Assembly: GCF_002750975.1 (NCBI RefSeq) | Contig: NZ_PEJS01000001.1 | Span: 1,426,001 to 1,490,000, forward strand | Length of the DNA: 64,000 nucleotides | Source of the DNA: Stenotrophomonas indicatrix | Lineage (GTDB): Bacteria; Pseudomonadota; Gammaproteobacteria; Xanthomonadales; Xanthomonadaceae | Reading direction: 5' to 3' | Shown: in pieces, positions 16,648 through 25,584 of the stretch | Layout: each line of letters opens with the position of its first letter | How positions within the stretch are numbered: position 1 is the first letter of the stretch | Made by a program: the position numbers and the translations under genes | Notes under the pieces: model-generated | What the model was told of the DNA's origin: nothing | The model's database searches: none | Seen by the model: the letters and a program-made list of their open reading frames with translations, nothing else

Positions 16648-18504
16648 ATGCTCGAATTTCCACGCTGGAAGTACGTCGTCATCGTGATCGTACTGGCGCT
16701 CAGCACGCTGTACGCACTGCCCAACATCTACCAGAAGGACCCGGCCATCCAGATCACCGCCAACCGTGGCGGGCAGATCGACGATGCGCTGCGCGACCGT
16801 GTGCTGGCCGACCTGAAGAAGGCCGGTGTCACCACGATCGGTGCAGAGAAGGAAGGGGACAGCCTGATCGTCCGCTTGTCGGACCTGAAGTCGCAGTCTG
16901 CCGCCAGCGATGCGCTGCGTGACAGCGTGGGCGAGAACTACACGGTTGCCCTGAACCTGGCCTCGACCGTGCCGGACTGGCTGGCCAAGCTCGGCGGCCG
17001 CCCGATGGTGCTGGGCCTGGACCTGCAGGGCGGCGTGCACTTCGTGCTGCAGGTCGACCAGAAGGCCGCGCTGGACAAGCGCCTGGACGCCTACACCGAG
17101 GACGTGCGCAGCACCCTGCGTGATGCGCGCATCGCCTACCAGTCGGTCGAGCGTCGTGCCGACAACACCATCGTCGCCAACCTGAGCCCCTCGGCCGGCG
17201 AAGACGCCGGTACCCGAGCCCGCGCCGCGCTGGCCAAGGCGCAGCCGACCCTCGGCTATGACGTCAGTGGCAACCGCATCACGGTCTCCATTCCGGAAGC
17301 GGAAATCACGCAGATCGCCAACGGCGCCATCGAGCAGAACATCAACACGCTGCGCAACCGCGTGAACCAGCTCGGCGTGTCCGAGCCGATCATCCAGCGC
17401 CAGGGTGCTGATCGCGTGGTGGTGCAGCTGCCGGGCGTGCAGGACACGGCCGAAGCCAAGCGCATGATCGGTGCCACCGCCACCCTGGAATACCGGGCCG
17501 TGGTGGAAGGCAACGCGCAGGACGCCATCGCGTCGGGTCGTATTCCGCCGGAAGCGAAGGTCTACCAGCGTCGTGACAACGGCGGTCCGGTGCTGCTGAA
17601 CAAGCGCGTGATCGTCACCGGTGACCAGATGGTGGCCGCGCAGGCGGTGACCGACTCCACCAGCGGCACCCCGGCAGTCAGCGTGACGCTGAACAACGTC
17701 GGTGGCCAGCGCATGTTCGACTTCACCAGCGCGAACGTGAACAAGCCGATGGCGGTGGTCTACACCGAGCGCGTGCCGACCGTGACCGTCGTCGACGGTG
17801 AGGAAGTGCGTGGCTTCAAGGTCAACGAGGAAGTGATCTCGGTGGCCAACATCAACGGCGTGTTCGGCAAGAACTTCCAGACCACCGGTCTGCAGAAGAA
17901 GGAAGCCGAGGACCTGGCCAAGCTGCTGAAGTCGGGCTCGCTGGCTGCGCCGATGGACTTCGTCGAAGAGCGCGTGGTCGGCCCGAGCCTGGGCGCGGAG
18001 AACGTCAAGAACGGCATCACCGCGGTGGTCTATGCGTTCATGTTCACCCTGGTGTTCTTCACCATCTACTACCGCATGTTCGGCCTCATTACTTCGATCG
18101 CGATGCTGTTCAACCTGCTGATCGTGGTGGCGGTGATGTCGCTGTTCGGCGCGACCATGACCTTGCCGGGCTTTGCCGGCCTGGCGTTGTCGGTCGGTCT
18201 GTCGGTCGACGCCAACGTGCTGATCAACGAGCGTATCCGTGAAGAACTGCGTGCCGGCGTGCCGGGCAAGACCGCGATCGTGACCGGTTACGAGCGCGCG
18301 TCGGGCACCATCCTCGACGCCAACCTGACCGGCCTGATCGTCGGTGTGGCGCTGTTCGCATTCGGTACCGGTCCGCTGAAGGGCTTCGCGCTGACCATGA
18401 TCATCGGTATTTTCGCTTCCATGTTCACCGCGATCACCGTATCGCGTGCACTGGCGACGCTGATCTACGGCCGTCGCAAGAAGCTCCAGAACGTGGCCAT
18501 CTGA
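16648..18504 (+). CDS. secD: protein translocase subunit SecD
   Basis: A 618-residue RND-superfamily membrane protein that, with SecF, uses the proton gradient to help pull exported proteins out of SecYEG. It has an N-terminal helix (about 6-24), a large periplasmic domain with GLDLQGGVHFVLQVD near residue 120, and five C-terminal helices including YRMFGLITSIAMLFNLL, with the conserved LSVGLSVDANVLINERIREE near residue 515 holding the functional Asp. Its length matches E. coli SecD (615). An ATG eight codons earlier is the only other start. secF follows after 15 bases. Confidence 0.95.
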   Translation: MLEFPRWKYVVIVIVLALSTLYALPNIYQKDPAIQITANRGGQIDDALRDRVLADLKKAGVTTIGAEKEGDSLIVRLSDLKSQSAASDALRDSVGENYTVALNLASTVPDWLAKLGGRPMVLGLDLQGGVHFVLQVDQKAALDKRLDAYTEDVRSTLRDARIAYQSVERRADNTIVANLSPSAGEDAGTRARAALAKAQPTLGYDVSGNRITVSIPEAEITQIANGAIEQNINTLRNRVNQLGVSEPIIQRQGADRVVVQLPGVQDTAEAKRMIGATATLEYRAVVEGNAQDAIASGRIPPEAKVYQRRDNGGPVLLNKRVIVTGDQMVAAQAVTDSTSGTPAVSVTLNNVGGQRMFDFTSANVNKPMAVVYTERVPTVTVVDGEEVRGFKVNEEVISVANINGVFGKNFQTTGLQKKEAEDLAKLLKSGSLAAPMDFVEERVVGPSLGAENVKNGITAVVYAFMFTLVFFTIYYRMFGLITSIAMLFNLLIVVAVMSLFGATMTLPGFAGLALSVGLSVDANVLINERIREELRAGVPGKTAIVTGYERASGTILDANLTGLIVGVALFAFGTGPLKGFALTMIIGIFASMFTAITVSRALATLIYGRRKKLQNVAI

Positions 18505-18519
18505 CGGGACGACACGCAC

Positions 18520-19500
18520 ATGAAACTGTTTCCGCTGCACATCCTCCCGAACGATACCAAGATCGACTTCATGCGCTGGCGCCATGTCGCGATGGTCGTC
18601 ACGATCATCGTGTTCCTGGCCTCGATCGGCATCATCGGCTTCAAGGGCTTCAACTACGCTCTGGACTTCACCGGCGGCACCCTGATCGAAGCCCGCTTCG
18701 AACACGCGGTGGATGTCGAGGACGTCCGCAGCAAACTTGAGCAGAACGGCTTCGATGGCGCCCAGGTACAGAGCGTCGGTGGCAACACCGACCTGCTGAT
18801 CCGCCTGGCCCCGCACGGTGAGCACGCTCCGGGTACCGGCGGCGCTTCGGCCGAGGACAAGGCGACTGCCGCGGCCGTGGTCAAGGCGGTCTCTTCGGCT
18901 GACAACCAGGCCACCGTGCTGCGCAACGAGTTCGTTGGCCCGCAGATCGGCAAGGACCTGGCGATGAATGGCCTGTATGCCACCATCTTCATGCTGGCCG
19001 GCTTCCTGATCTACATCGCGGTGCGTTTCGAATGGAAGTTCGCGGTCACCGCGAGCATCGTGGCGATGTTCGACCTGATCGTGACGGTGGCCTACGTGTC
19101 GCTGCTGGGCCGTGAGTTCGACCTGACCGTGCTGGCCGGCCTGCTGTCGGTGATGGGCTTTGCGATCAACGACATCATCGTGGTGTTCGACCGCGTCCGC
19201 GAGAACTTCCGCAGCCTGCGCGTGGAGCCGATGGAAGTGCTGAACCGTTCGATCAACCAGACGCTGTCGCGTACGGTGATCACCGCGGTGATGTTCTTCC
19301 TGTCCGCACTGGCCCTGTACCTGTACGGTGGCAGCTCGATGGAAGGCCTGGCCGAGACGCACATGATCGGTGCGGTGATCGTGGTGCTGTCCTCGATCCT
19401 GGTGGCGGTGCCGATGCTGACGGTCGGCGCGCTGCGCGTGACCAAGCAGGACCTGCTGCCCAAGGCCAAGGACGTCGAGGCCCTCGCGCGCCGTCCGTAA
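18520..19500 (+). CDS. secF: protein translocase subunit SecF
   Basis: A 326-residue six-helix partner of SecD. The first helix covers about residues 25-43 (VAMVVTIIVFLASIGIIGF), followed by DFTGGTLIEARF, the periplasmic domain, then five helices with LSVMGFAINDIIVVFDRVREN near residue 220, which carries the conserved Asp pair. The C-terminal tail contains no extra domain. It is the last gene of the queA-tgt-yajC-secDF unit and ends 27 bases before a strong terminator. Confidence 0.95.
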   Translation: MKLFPLHILPNDTKIDFMRWRHVAMVVTIIVFLASIGIIGFKGFNYALDFTGGTLIEARFEHAVDVEDVRSKLEQNGFDGAQVQSVGGNTDLLIRLAPHGEHAPGTGGASAEDKATAAAVVKAVSSADNQATVLRNEFVGPQIGKDLAMNGLYATIFMLAGFLIYIAVRFEWKFAVTASIVAMFDLIVTVAYVSLLGREFDLTVLAGLLSVMGFAINDIIVVFDRVRENFRSLRVEPMEVLNRSINQTLSRTVITAVMFFLSALALYLYGGSSMEGLAETHMIGAVIVVLSSILVAVPMLTVGALRVTKQDLLPKAKDVEALARRP

Positions 19501-19526
19501 GCCTCTGCTGCACGCAGTACACAGAG

Positions 19527-19550
19527 AACCCCGCGCAAGCGGGGTTTTTT
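19527..19550 (+). terminator. rho-independent terminator after secF
   Basis: A 6-bp all-GC stem (CCCCGC / GCGGGG) closed by a GCAA tetraloop, extended by A-T pairs and followed by six T residues. Confidence 0.92.
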
Positions 19551-19553
19551 GTT

Positions 19554-20051
19554 GGCAGGGCTGCGCCCTGCACCCGCAGAGGCCCTAAAGCAACGGCAAC
19601 GTCAAAAGCCACAGCGGCACTGGCTTTCTGCTGGCTGGGCGGGGCCGTATGGGTTGGCAGGACACGCCGTAAACCCGTCCATGGGGGCTCGATGGCGCCA
19701 TCCATGGCGCCAACGGTCCTGCCAACCCACACGGCCCCACCCCCGACAGATTCCTGCGGCTGTTGGTAGGTGTCGACCTTGGTCGACACATCTGTCAGAT
19801 ATCGAATGAACTCATCCGTGTCGACCAAGGTTGACACCTACCAGGCCCGGACGCTGTTCCAACAGATCGCGGGAAACTGTCGAAGGCGGGGTGGGTCCGG
19901 TTGAGGAGGCGTGAGCCGCATGGATGCGGCGACCGAGCCTACATGGACGTACTTGCAGCGTCCCCCTCAACCGGACCCACCCCGCCAACCCACAGGAACC
20001 CGGCTTCTGCCGTCGACGTTGCCTCTGCAGGTGCAGGGTGCAACCCTGCAG
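19554..20051. repeat. composite inverted repeat element, copies C and D
   Basis: This occupies most of the 687-base gap between secF and fabV and has the same layout as the element at 1222. Copy C: cassette GGCAGGGCTGCGCCCTGCA from 19554, a CAACGG-like tract, then a 26-bp stem (19638-19663 with 19716-19741, 24 pairs). Two GTCGAC-type palindromes follow (19767-19790; 19823-19845). Copy D: a perfect 22-bp stem (19885-19906 with 19965-19986) with inner palindrome GCCGCATGGATGCGGC, and the reversed cassette near 20023-20051. The loop of C is the reverse complement of the loop of B. No gene is credible here. Confidence 0.85.
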
Positions 20052-20187
20052 AACAAACTCCACCCTACGCCGCCGTCGGTTGTGCAATCTTCCCCCGCGC
20101 ACTACGATCCTGCGGTTCGCGCGCACGCGCGCGCCACGTATTCCTGCTGAGCGCCCCGCGCGCCGCACCTGCCAACCCGAGGTCTTC

Positions 20188-21447
20188 ATGGTCATCAAAC
20201 CGCGCGTCCGCGGCTTCATCTGCGTCACCACCCACCCGACCGGCTGCGACGCCGCCGTCAAGCAGCAGATCGACTACATCCGTGCGCGCCCGCCGATCCA
20301 GAACGGCCCCAAGCGCGTGCTGGTGATCGGCGCCTCGACCGGCTACGGCCTGGCCGCGCGCATCACTGCCGCCTTCGGCAGTGGCGCGGCAACCCTGGGC
20401 ATCTTCTTCGAGCGCCCGGGCAGTGAAACCAAGCCGGGCACGGCGGGCTGGTACAACTCGGCGGCGTTCCACAAGTACGCCGACGAAGCGGGTCTGTATG
20501 CCAAGAGCATCAACGGCGATGCGTTCTCCGATGAGGTGAAGGCCAAGACCATCGAGATGATCAAGGCCGATCTCGGCCAGGTCGACCAGGTGGTCTACAG
20601 CCTGGCCGCACCGCGCCGCAAGCATCCCAAGACGGGCGAGATCATCAGCTCCACGCTGAAGCCGATCGGCGAGCCGATCACCCTGCGTGGCCTGGATACC
20701 GACAAGGAAGTGCTGACCGAAACCCATCTGCAGCCGGCCACCCCGGAAGAGATCGCCGGCACCGTCGCGGTGATGGGCGGCGAGGACTGGCAGATGTGGA
20801 TCGACGCGCTGGCCGATGCCGGCGTGCTGGCCAACGGCTGCACCACCACGGCCTTCACCTATGTGGGCGAAGAGATCACCCAGGCGATCTACTGGAACGG
20901 CTCCATCGGTGCTGCCAAGAAGGATCTGGACGACAAGGTGCTGGGGCTGCGCGAGAAGCTGGCCAGGATCGGCGGCGATGCGCGCGTGTCGGTGTTGAAG
21001 GCGGTGGTGACCCAGGCCAGCTCGGCCATTCCGACCATGCCGCTGTACCTGTCGCTGCTGTTCAAGGTGATGAAGGAAAAGGGCACCCACGAAGGCTGCA
21101 TCGAGCAGCTCGACGTGCTGTACGACATCCTGTACGGCGCCAAGGCCGATGGCGTGGCGGTCGATCGACTGCGCCACGACCTGGTCGATGGCGATGGCCA
21201 TACCGTTGCGCTGATCGATGAGGAAGGCCGCCTGCGCGCCGACTACAAGGAAATGGCCGCTGACGTGCAGGGCAAGGTGCTGGCGCTGTGGCCGCAGGTG
21301 ACCAACGAGAACCTGTACGAGATCAGCGACCTGGCCGGCTACAAGGCCGATTTCCTGCGCCTGTTCGGTTTCGGTGTCGAAGGCGTCGACTACGAAGCCG
21401 ACGTCAACCCGGACATGAAGATCGACAACCTGGTCGATCTGACCTGA
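20188..21447 (+). CDS. fabV: FabV-type trans-2-enoyl-ACP reductase (NADH)
   Basis: A 419-residue short-chain dehydrogenase relative that reduces enoyl-ACP in the last step of each fatty-acid elongation cycle. The start [20 protein letters not shown] is diagnostic, [15 protein letters not shown] is the dinucleotide-binding loop, and the catalytic pair is Y235-x8-K244 ([10 protein letters not shown]), the spacing that sets FabV apart from FabI (Y-x6-K). FabV enzymes are known to resist triclosan. GAGG precedes the start by seven bases; the open frame extends upstream into repeat D and was rejected. It is monocistronic, ending in a clear terminator. Confidence 0.95.
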   Translation: MVIKPRVRGFICVTTHPTGCDAAVKQQIDYIRARPPIQNGPKRVLVIGASTGYGLAARITAAFGSGAATLGIFFERPGSETKPGTAGWYNSAAFHKYADEAGLYAKSINGDAFSDEVKAKTIEMIKADLGQVDQVVYSLAAPRRKHPKTGEIISSTLKPIGEPITLRGLDTDKEVLTETHLQPATPEEIAGTVAVMGGEDWQMWIDALADAGVLANGCTTTAFTYVGEEITQAIYWNGSIGAAKKDLDDKVLGLREKLARIGGDARVSVLKAVVTQASSAIPTMPLYLSLLFKVMKEKGTHEGCIEQLDVLYDILYGAKADGVAVDRLRHDLVDGDGHTVALIDEEGRLRADYKEMAADVQGKVLALWPQVTNENLYEISDLAGYKADFLRLFGFGVEGVDYEADVNPDMKIDNLVDLT

Positions 21448-21456
21448 TCAACGGAG

Positions 21457-21483
21457 AAGGCCGGCGCAAGCCGGCCTTCTTTA
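21457..21483 (+). terminator. rho-independent terminator after fabV
   Basis: A 9-bp stem AAGGCCGGC / GCCGGCCTT with a GCAA tetraloop, followed by CTTT. Confidence 0.88.
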
Positions 21484-21486
21484 TGG

Positions 21487-21555
21487 GTAGCGCCGGGCCA
21501 TGCCCGGCGAGCGCAGCGGTCTGCGGGCCACCCGCCGGGCATGGCCAGGCGCTAC
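21487..21555. repeat. inverted pair of SMAG-type REPs
   Basis: GTAGCGCCGGGCCATGCCCG (from 21487) and its inverted counterpart ending AGGCGCTAC (to 21555) lie between the convergent fabV and fimX genes. Confidence 0.85.
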
Positions 21556-21565
21556 CGGTGAGGTG

Positions 21566-23635
21566 TCAGCCGAACTCGAAGTTCATCGCCGGCGCTGCCG
21601 GGCCGACGAAATCGCCCTGCACGTAGTCCACGCCGGCACTGAACAGCAGTGTCATCGAGTTGGCGTCGCTGACGAACTCGGCGATGGTGCGGATGCCCGC
21701 TTCCTGCGCGCGTGCGGTTATCTGGCTGACCCGGTCGATGTTCTCGCGGGTGGCGGCCAGGTCGCTGGTGAAGCCGCGATCAAGCTTGAGGAACTGCGGC
21801 TGGAAGTGGGCCAGCAGCTGGAACGAGTCCAGACCCGAGCCGAACTGCTCCAGGCCGATCCGGCAGCCGAGCGGTGCCACTTCCGCCAGGAACTGCTGGG
21901 CACTGCGCAGGTGGGTGAACACCTTCGATTCCGGCGCATGCAGCCACAGGCGTTCGCCCGGCACGCCGTGTGCCTGCAGCTGCTGGCGCAGCGTGGCGAT
22001 CATCTTCGGATCATCGAACGATTCCGGCGTCACCTTCACCAGCACCTGGGTGGGATGACCCTCGCGGGCACGCGCGCCCAGCACCGCGATTGCCTGCGAC
22101 ACGACCCAGCAATTGATGTCCGCCAGCAGGCCATGTTCTTCGGCAATGCCGAGGAAGGCGGTCGGGCTCAGCAGCTCTCCGTTGTGTTCCAGCCGCAGGT
22201 AGGCTTCATACAGCTCCAGCGACTCGCCCTGCAGGTTCAGCACCGGCTGGTAATGCAACTGGAAGCCATCGCCTGCCAGGGCTTCGCGGATACGTGCGAC
22301 CCAGCGCTGCACGCGCTCTTCCTCCACGCGATCAACAGCGGCCGGGTCGAAGATGCGGCAGGTATTGCCGAGGGCGGCTGCGGCCTGCGTGCATTCACTG
22401 GCGCGCGCCAGCACCTGGCCGATGCTGGCGATCTTCTCGCCCACCTGCACCCCGCCAATGCTGACGGTCACCGTGGCCGAGCGCGCGCCGATGCTGAAGA
22501 CGTGTGCGGCGTAGGCTTCGCGGATGCGCTCGGCCAGTGCCACGGTCTGCGCATAGGGGCCGGACTGCAGTACGGCGAAACTGTGTTCGCCGAAACGGGC
22601 CAGCTGCGCATCGTCGCCAACAACGTCGGCCAGCAGGGCGGCGAGGGCGCCGATCAGGGCGTCGGCCGAGGCCAGTCCGATATCCGGGAGCAGGCGCGCG
22701 TAATGGTCCGGCTCGACCATCAGCAGGCCGAACTGACCTTCGCTGCGCCCAGCCTGGGCAACCGCGTCCTCGACCTGCAGCATGAAGGTGGGGCGGTTGA
22801 GCAGGCCGGTGACCTGGTCGCGCTGGCGCAGGTCCTCGACCTCGCGCGCCAGCTCCGGGTCGAATTCCATGCGCCGGCGGAACACCACCTGCAGGCAGGA
22901 TTCGCCCTCGTAGGTGGCTGCGGTGAATTCCATCGTCGCCGGGAAGGCGCTGCCGTCCTGGTGGCGGGCGTCCAGCTGGTACTGTGGCGGAGGCGCTTCG
23001 CCGCGGCTGAGTGACTTCAGCAGCTGCTTGAAATCATCCACGTGCTGGGCGGCAACCATGTCCAGCAACGAGATGCCTTCGACCTCCTCGAAATCCTCGT
23101 AACCGAACATTTCCAGGTAGGCATCGTTGGCGCGGATATGCATGCCTTCGTGGACATAGGCAATCGGCTCGCGCGAAGAGGCGATCAGCGCGTCGCAGCG
23201 ACGCTCGGTCTCGCGCATCTGCGCTTCGATCCGGCGCAGGCCGCGGCGCGCCTGCAGGTCGACCCACTGGTCGCGGACCACCGCCAGCAGGTGTTCGGCG
23301 CGCTGACGCAGGGCGAGGGCGCGCACTCCGTTGCTGCTGGCCTGTACCAGTTCGTCCTCGTCGATGCGTTCGGCCAGCAGCACCAGCGGGATGTCCTTGC
23401 CGCTGGCGGCGATGTGCTGGGCCACAAGTGGCAGCGGAATGCTCTGCGAGGGCGCAGCCAGCACCAGGTCGATCGCCTGGCTGGCCAGCACCTGCGACAG
23501 CTCGGCCGAGTCCTGCGGGCGCCATGGGCGCACGGCGATGCCGCTGTTGCGCAGGGTGCTGACGATGGCTTCGGCGTTCTCGCCGCTGTCATCGACGATC
23601 AGCAGGCGGATGGTGATGTCGTTCGCGTTCTGCAT
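21566..23635 (-). CDS. fimX: FimX-type REC-PAS-GGDEF-EAL protein with degenerate catalytic motifs
   Basis: A 689-residue protein, almost the length of P. aeruginosa FimX (691), which binds c-di-GMP and governs type IV pilus assembly and twitching. The REC-like domain (about 9-125) retains IRLLIVDDSGENAE but shows no clear phosphoacceptor site. A PAS domain follows (about 155-255, FGYEDFEEVEGISLLDMV). The GGDEF domain is degenerate (FGEHSFAVL in place of GGDEF). In the EAL domain EAL reads EAY (YEAYLRLEHNG) and the DDFG metal motif reads EQFG, so catalysis is not expected but nucleotide binding is plausible. The ATG has GGGGAG eight bases upstream; the frame's 40-residue extension was dropped. 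Confidence 0.85.
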   Translation of the reverse strand: MQNANDITIRLLIVDDSGENAEAIVSTLRNSGIAVRPWRPQDSAELSQVLASQAIDLVLAAPSQSIPLPLVAQHIAASGKDIPLVLLAERIDEDELVQASSNGVRALALRQRAEHLLAVVRDQWVDLQARRGLRRIEAQMRETERRCDALIASSREPIAYVHEGMHIRANDAYLEMFGYEDFEEVEGISLLDMVAAQHVDDFKQLLKSLSRGEAPPPQYQLDARHQDGSAFPATMEFTAATYEGESCLQVVFRRRMEFDPELAREVEDLRQRDQVTGLLNRPTFMLQVEDAVAQAGRSEGQFGLLMVEPDHYARLLPDIGLASADALIGALAALLADVVGDDAQLARFGEHSFAVLQSGPYAQTVALAERIREAYAAHVFSIGARSATVTVSIGGVQVGEKIASIGQVLARASECTQAAAALGNTCRIFDPAAVDRVEEERVQRWVARIREALAGDGFQLHYQPVLNLQGESLELYEAYLRLEHNGELLSPTAFLGIAEEHGLLADINCWVVSQAIAVLGARAREGHPTQVLVKVTPESFDDPKMIATLRQQLQAHGVPGERLWLHAPESKVFTHLRSAQQFLAEVAPLGCRIGLEQFGSGLDSFQLLAHFQPQFLKLDRGFTSDLAATRENIDRVSQITARAQEAGIRTIAEFVSDANSMTLLFSAGVDYVQGDFVGPAAPAMNFEFG

Positions 23636-23726
23636 GCACTGCTCCCCAATCTGCAAATCTAGATACACGATGCGTGGCGGCGCGTCCATGCGCGCAACGG
23701 TTGCGTGCACGGAACGGCGATGCGGT

Positions 23727-24911
23727 TCACACCACGCCGCCGGCCGCGTGCCCACTGGCCCAGGCCCACTGGAAGTTGTAGCCGCCCAGCCAGCCGGTCA
23801 CGTCCAGCACCTCGCCGACGAAATGCAGGCCGGGTACGCGCTTGGATTCCAGCGTCGAGGAAGAGACCTCGTTGGTATCGACGCCGCCCAGGGTGACTTC
23901 GGCGGTGCGGTAGCCCTCGGTGCCGCTGGCCACCAGTGGAAACGCTGAAAGCACCTGTGCGGCCTTGCGCAGGTCCGGCTCGTCCAGCTGGCGTACCGGG
24001 CGGTCGGGCAGCCAGTGCTCGCACAGGCGCTGCGCCAGCCGCTTGGGCAGCACATCGCCCAGCACCGTGCGCAGTTCCGCGGCGGGGCGTTCGCGTTTCA
24101 TCTGGCGCAGCCATTCGGCGGCATCCTGGCCGGGCAGCAGATCCAGCGACAGCGCGTCGCCGGGCTGCCAGAACGAGGAAATCTGCAGGATGGCCGGGCC
24201 ACTGACGCCACGATGGGTCAGCAGCATGAAGTTGCGGAAGCGGGTGCCGTTGCTGCTGGCCTCGACCGGCAGGGCGACGCCGCTGAGCTCGGCCAGGCGC
24301 TCCTGGTGGGTGCCGCTGAGGGTCAACGGCACCAGGCCGGCGCGGGTGGGCAGCACCTGGTGGCCGAACTGGCGCGCGATCTCATAGCCGAATCCGGTTG
24401 CACCCAGGCTGGGAATGGACAGGCCGCCGGTGGCGACCACCAGCGAGGCGCAATGGAACAGGCCGTGCGTGGTGTGCACGCGGAAGCCGTCAGTGCCGTG
24501 CTCGATGCGCTCCACGCTGCACTGCGTGCGGATCTGCACGCCGGCCTGCTGGCATTCGTCCACCAGCATCTTCACGATCTGCTTGGACGAAACATCGCAG
24601 AACAGCTGGCCCAGTTCCTTCTCGTGATAGGCGATGCCGTGGCGCTCGACCATCTCGATGAAGTGGTAGGGCGAGTAACGCGCCAGTGCCGACTTGCAGA
24701 AATGCGGATTGGCCGACAGGAAGTTGGCCGGGGTGGTGCCGGTGTTGGTGAAGTTGCAGCGGCCACCGCCGGACATCAGGATCTTCTTGCCGATCTTGTT
24801 GGCGTGGTCGATCACCTGCACATGCCGGCCTCGCTGGCCCGCCGTGATCGCGGTCATCAGCCCGGCAGCGCCGGCACCGATGACCAGCACGTCGCAGCGG
24901 ATCGTGCTCAT
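23727..24911 (-). CDS. BaiN/YhiN (HI0933) family FAD-dependent oxidoreductase
   Basis: A 394-residue flavoprotein. The N-terminal dinucleotide motif VIGAGAAGLMTAITAGQRG is near residue 10, the family-specific KKILMSGGGRCNFTNTG near residue 42, VVATGGLSIPSLGATGFGYEIARQFGH near 160-185, and the C-terminal LHFVGEVLDVTGWLGGYNFQWAWASG closes the FAD site. The physiological substrate of these proteins is mostly unknown. It overlaps yaeQ by four bases and is probably translated with it. Confidence 0.88.
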   Translation of the reverse strand: MSTIRCDVLVIGAGAAGLMTAITAGQRGRHVQVIDHANKIGKKILMSGGGRCNFTNTGTTPANFLSANPHFCKSALARYSPYHFIEMVERHGIAYHEKELGQLFCDVSSKQIVKMLVDECQQAGVQIRTQCSVERIEHGTDGFRVHTTHGLFHCASLVVATGGLSIPSLGATGFGYEIARQFGHQVLPTRAGLVPLTLSGTHQERLAELSGVALPVEASSNGTRFRNFMLLTHRGVSGPAILQISSFWQPGDALSLDLLPGQDAAEWLRQMKRERPAAELRTVLGDVLPKRLAQRLCEHWLPDRPVRQLDEPDLRKAAQVLSAFPLVASGTEGYRTAEVTLGGVDTNEVSSSTLESKRVPGLHFVGEVLDVTGWLGGYNFQWAWASGHAAGGVV

Positions 24912-25456
24912 GCCTTGGCGCGCTTTCGCCAGTTGGGGATCACGTCCAGCTGCATCTGATCATTGAGCAGCTGCACTTCGGCGTCCTGGATCAGCACGCT
25001 CCAGCGCATCGCACGCTGGATCTGCTGGCCCCACAGATCGACGAAGCCGCCGTCCAGGTCGACCACCGACAGGTTGTCGAAGCGGGCCAGGCCCTTGCCC
25101 TGCTTCTGCCACCAGATGTCCGATGCATTGCCGCCGTAGTTGACCACCTGCACCTGCCGGCTGCGGTTGCTGGCCTTGCGGATGCGCGACTCGTCCGGAT
25201 GGCCGAGGTCGATCCACTGCAGGATGTCGCCGGTGTAGTCGTGTTCCCACAGGTCCGGCTCGTCGTCGGTGCTCAGGCCGCGGCCGAATTCCAGGCGGTC
25301 GCCAGCGTTCAGCGCGAAGGCGAGCAGGCGCACCATCAGGCGTTCGTCGGTTTCGGACGGATGCTGGGCCAGGGTCAGGTTGTGGGTCGCGTAGTAGCCG
25401 CGATCCATGTCGCTGATCTGCAGTTCGGCCTTGCGGATGGTGGCGGTGAGGGCCAT
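24908..25456 (-). CDS. yaeQ: YaeQ family protein
   Basis: A 182-residue protein that fits YaeQ from end to end: ALTATIRKAELQISDMDRGYY at the N-terminus, HPSETDERLMVRLLAFAL near residue 32, DEPDLWEHDYTGDILQWIDLGHPDESRIRKASNRS in the middle, with the D/E-x-K pattern of a PD-(D/E)xK nuclease-like fold. E. coli YaeQ has been linked to suppression of rfaH loss, without a defined biochemical role. It is the first gene of a two-gene unit with the BaiN-family flavoprotein. Confidence 0.9.
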   Translation of the reverse strand: MALTATIRKAELQISDMDRGYYATHNLTLAQHPSETDERLMVRLLAFALNAGDRLEFGRGLSTDDEPDLWEHDYTGDILQWIDLGHPDESRIRKASNRSRQVQVVNYGGNASDIWWQKQGKGLARFDNLSVVDLDGGFVDLWGQQIQRAMRWSVLIQDAEVQLLNDQMQLDVIPNWRKRAKA

Positions 25457-25584
25457 GAAGATCCAGAGGGGTAAAGACCGTCAATGATAGAGGTTTGCCC
25501 CGGGGGTGTCCGGTATGGGGGGTGTCGGCAGGGCCTGATCGGTGGCACGCTGGCCGCCCTGATGCTTCTGGCGTGTCCTGTCGT

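Noticed and set aside
16492..19362. A 956-codon minus-strand frame opposite secD-secF
   Set aside because: Antisense shadow of two unmistakable genes in a conserved operon.
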